From Auxenochlorella pyrenoidosa (lineage: Eukaryota > Chlorophyta > Trebouxiophyceae > Chlorellales > Chlorellaceae): DNA of 22,029 nucleotides. The first letter of the stretch is position 1. Every line of letters starts with the position of its first letter. The notes under the pieces are model-generated. The model saw nothing but the letters and a program-made list of their open reading frames with translations, was not told the origin of the DNA and did no database searches. Both the position numbers and the translations under genes were made by a program. Of the stretch, positions 19,681 through 22,029 are shown in pieces. The DNA lies in the NCBI GenBank assembly GCA_001430745.1, contig KQ482003.1:116618-138646 (forward strand). The letters are read 5' to 3'.

Positions 19681-20380
19681 GCCCCGGCAGCCGGCTCCTG
19701 CCGCGCACCTGGGCAGGCGGCGGCCTCTGTGCTGACAGCAAGCTGCAAGTGTTCACGCAGCGGAGGCCGCCGCCCTTCCTGCTGCACGCGATGCCTTGAC
19801 GTGATGCCTAAATGTACCTCACTCCCCCACGTCGCCACGCCCTTTCTCTGCCCTACCTGCTGCCCCTGGGACTCACCTGCCCTTGCCTCGCATGCTCGCC
19901 TCCTTACTGTCTGAATAGCTCATTCATTCTTTTCTTTACTCTCCATCCCCTATTTTGTTAAGCCTCATGGTGCCGGGTTGGCCAATACAAGAGAGTCGAT
20001 GGTGAAAGATTGCCTTGAAACTGCAATGGCAGTTCCGACCGGCGCGGCAGCCGCTTGTGCTGTCCAGTCCAACATGGCAACATCCGCTGCCACCGTCTAC
20101 TGCGCATTTACCGCAAATAACTTCGGCTGCTACCTCAGCTGCCTTCCTCTTCGTTGCGCGTCGATTTTCCACCGCAACAAGAGAAGGCCTCTTGCTCCAG
20201 ACTGGCTGCTGCTTTTCAGAACCTCGTTGCACCTCCAATACCTGCTCTTGCTTCCGAAACATTTCACATGAGCGTTTCCGGACCGTCCTCGCTGCGGAGC
20301 TTTATGTGGCGATCGCCAGGCGCTGCGTTTTGAGGCCTCGGCCTGCCAGTTGCAACCAGAGGCAGTGTGATCGGCTGCAA
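19681..20380. other. Spacer between genes D and E (3'UTR and promoter)
   Basis: The stretch holds the 3'UTR of gene D, a T/C-rich patch near 19920-19960, then the promoter and 5'UTR of gene E. No TATA box and no coding segment can be supported. The frame of gene E is open upstream but has no in-frame ATG before 20381. Confidence 0.4.
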
Positions 20381-22029
20381 ATGGTGGTCAGATCGCGGCG
20401 CCAGCCGATCAAGGCAGGGTTGCTTGGCAACTTGACGGCGTTCAGCGCTGGCGCAGCGACGGCCCTGCTCTTGCTTTGGCTCGTGCAGCGTCACAGGTGA
20501 GCCCCTTTTACTGAGGCTATGTATCACGTTTCAGTCCTAGCAGCGTTTGGTACACCTGCCAGCGCGACCGTCAGCTGGCTGCCCTGCTCTGCAGGGTGGC
20601 GCTGGCTGTCGTTCCCCACGGCAGCGGTCATGGCGGCACCGAAGCAGCTTGGAGCAGCGCAACTGATGCAGAACCGGAGATTCCAGCACACGACGGAGGA
20701 GACTCGCGGGGCAAGCTGCAGCAGGAGCAACTGTCCCCGGTGCCGGCCCTGTCGCCACCGAAGCCTCCCCCGCTGCCCAGCCTGGACGCCCTGCCTCACC
20801 TCTTTGTCTCCTTTGGCAACGCTGCTTACTTTGACCTGGCAAACAACTGGGCCAGGAGCGTGCAGGCGTTGGGTGTGCCCCACATCATCGCAGGCAAGGG
20901 CCGCCCCACTGCTGCTGAGCAGGGTCGCGGCAGACCTGGCAGATCGCCACCAGAGCTGCGTTCGGCAGTTGCAATCCTTACCCATACCCAGCCTAGCTTG
21001 CTGCTCCGCCACCCCTGCAAAGCTGAGCTGCGGCGCCCGTAGCTCCCACCGCCCTGCCGCGCAGCCTTTGACAGCGAGATGCTGGGGCGCTGCGCCGAGG
21101 CGGGCCTGGTGTGCACCCGGGTGGAGTTTGGGCAGGCTGGCGACATCAGGGACGACGCCGCGGCGTTCCGTGCCCTGGGGGCGGCCAAGGTGGGTGGGTG
21201 GGTGGGTGGGCACTAAGCCTGGCTGGAGAGCCTGGGTGGCGGGGCAAGGCCAGGGTACGCATGGTGCAGTTGCTCGCTTGCAGACTTGTGTGCTGCCCCG
21301 CGTGCCATCGCGCCGCACTGCCACCCCCCGGACCCAGGTGCGCTTTGTGCTGGGCCTCCTGGAGCAGCACCCCTCGCTGCCGCTGGTGGTGGTGAGCGAC
21401 AGCGACACCGTCTGGCTGCGCGCGCCCTGGCCCTACCTTGAGCAGCGCCCCGCCGCCGAGTTTTTCATCTCCACCGACTGCCTGAGCCACGAGGTGGGCA
21501 CTCGGCGGCACCCCTGGTGGCTGATGGGTGGTTTACATGCAGTGCTGTGCTGTGCTGGGGCCCTGCGTGCCTGCACGCCTGCCCCCCTCACGCCGGCGCT
21601 TCACTTTCGCCGGCGTCCCAGGTGGAGGAGCGGTGGCAGGAGGCGCACGGGCAGCCGCGCTGCGGGCACATCCCCGGCAATGAGTGAGTCGCGCAGGGCG
21701 GGCTCCGCAGAGGTGGGCGGCAGCATGCGGGCCTGGGATACCGGGCGCCAGGGTACGGCCTGGGCGCTGGGACGGTGTTCCGACCGGCTCACCCCAAACA
21801 CCCTCCCCTGGCTGCCGCCGCCCGCAGCGCGCGCGCCTTCAACACCGGCCTGTTTGCGGCGCGCAATACGGCGGGAGCGCGGGCGGTGCTCAGGGCCTGG
21901 GCCGGCGTGCTGACCGACCCGGCCAAGGAGCGGGCGGACGACCCTGAGCACAGGGAGGTGGACGACCAGCTGGCGCTGAACGACATGCTGGAGGCGGGGG
22001 GCCTGCCCGCGGCCAGCAGCGGTGGGGGG
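20381..22029 (+). CDS. Golgi type II membrane glycosyltransferase, GT77/XEG113-like (partial at right edge)
   Basis: Exons: 20381-20496, 20595-20893, 21065-21189, 21338-21493, 21622-21683, 21828 to beyond 22029. All are in phase, with 320 codons visible. A short basic N-terminus (VVRSRRQPIKAG) is followed by one hydrophobic span (about residues 13-36, ending ATALLLLWLV), the form of a Golgi signal anchor, then a Pro/Ser-rich stem. The catalytic part reads LFVSFGNAAYFDLANNWARS, LGVPHII, AFDSEMLGRCAEAGLV, VVVSDSDTVWLRAPWPYLEQ (DSD at about 201-203, the metal/nucleotide-sugar motif), FFISTDCLS and AFNTGLFAARNT. This order matches nucleotide-diphospho-sugar transferases (PF03407), and in my memory best fits plant XEG113, an extensin arabinosyltransferase. 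The sugar and acceptor cannot be read from the sequence. A wall or secreted-glycoprotein role is inferred. Exon 2 ends at a GC donor. Confidence 0.85.
20894..21064 (+). other. GC-AG intron in glycosyltransferase gene E
   Basis: The donor reads GCAG|GCAAGG and the acceptor is CCGCGCAG, phase 1 on both sides. The joined protein LGVPHIIAAFDSEML matches the XEG113 family across the junction, which argues against the alternative GT donor 20 nt upstream. Confidence 0.65.
21190..21210 (+). repeat. Five GGG runs separated by T at a splice donor
   Basis: Directly after exon 21065-21189 the sense strand reads GT then GGG five times with single T spacers, a classic parallel G-quadruplex pattern overlapping the 5' splice site. 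Confidence 0.9.

Noticed and set aside
20524..21408. 294-codon minus-strand open frame opposite gene E
   Set aside because: It covers the conserved glycosyltransferase exons in antisense and shows no family features.
1..22029. tRNA, rRNA, CRISPR array, transposon ends
   Set aside because: I found no cloverleaf with a GGTTCGA-type loop, no regular repeat-spacer pattern, no transposase and no paired terminal repeats with a target-site duplication.

Overview
The window looks like nuclear DNA of a GC-rich green alga, most likely a trebouxiophyte of the Chlorella type. The reasons are: protein-coding genes broken by many introns of about 120-300 nt with GT..AG ends and C/T-rich acceptor tracts; long Ala/Gln/Pro-rich disordered segments with CAG/GCN tracts; AP2-like and B3-like (plant-type) DNA-binding domains; and a plant-type GT77 glycosyltransferase. 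I see no bacterial operon, CRISPR array, rRNA or convincing tRNA. All gene models were made by hand: I joined exons where donor, acceptor and reading phase all agree. There is no transcript evidence.

Layout. (A) 3623 to 1, minus strand: a large partial gene with a Pro/Gln/Ala-rich region of over 700 residues followed by an ordered domain I do not recognise; it runs off the left edge. (GPI8) 6251 to 3883, minus strand: a complete six-exon GPI8/PIG-K, the catalytic cysteine protease subunit of GPI transamidase, with both catalytic residues, a signal peptide and a C-terminal membrane segment. A 632-bp spacer (6252-6883) lies between GPI8 and the divergent gene B. (B) 6884-11899, (C) 12494-15727 and (D) 16507-19680, all plus strand: three consecutive genes that I read as diverged paralogues. 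Each has an N-terminal AP2/ERF-like segment, a short helical segment, a disordered linker and a B3-like segment, followed by a C-terminal tail. (E) 20381 to the right edge, plus strand: the 5' part of a Golgi-type type II membrane glycosyltransferase with a DSD motif, closest in my memory to plant XEG113/GT77 proteins.

How they fit together. GPI8 acts in the ER on GPI-anchored proteins, and E probably acts in the Golgi on cell-wall glycoproteins or polysaccharides. B, C and D are probably nuclear regulators. Nothing shows that the whole locus works as one pathway. The point of most interest is the B-C-D array: a tandem cluster of divergent AP2+B3 (RAV-like) proteins in an alga, supported by similar domain order and several matching intron positions and phases. 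Other points worth checking are two introns that are open and in frame inside B3-like domains, two GC-AG introns, G-quadruplex-prone runs at two splice donors, and a perfect 20-bp-arm palindrome in an intron.
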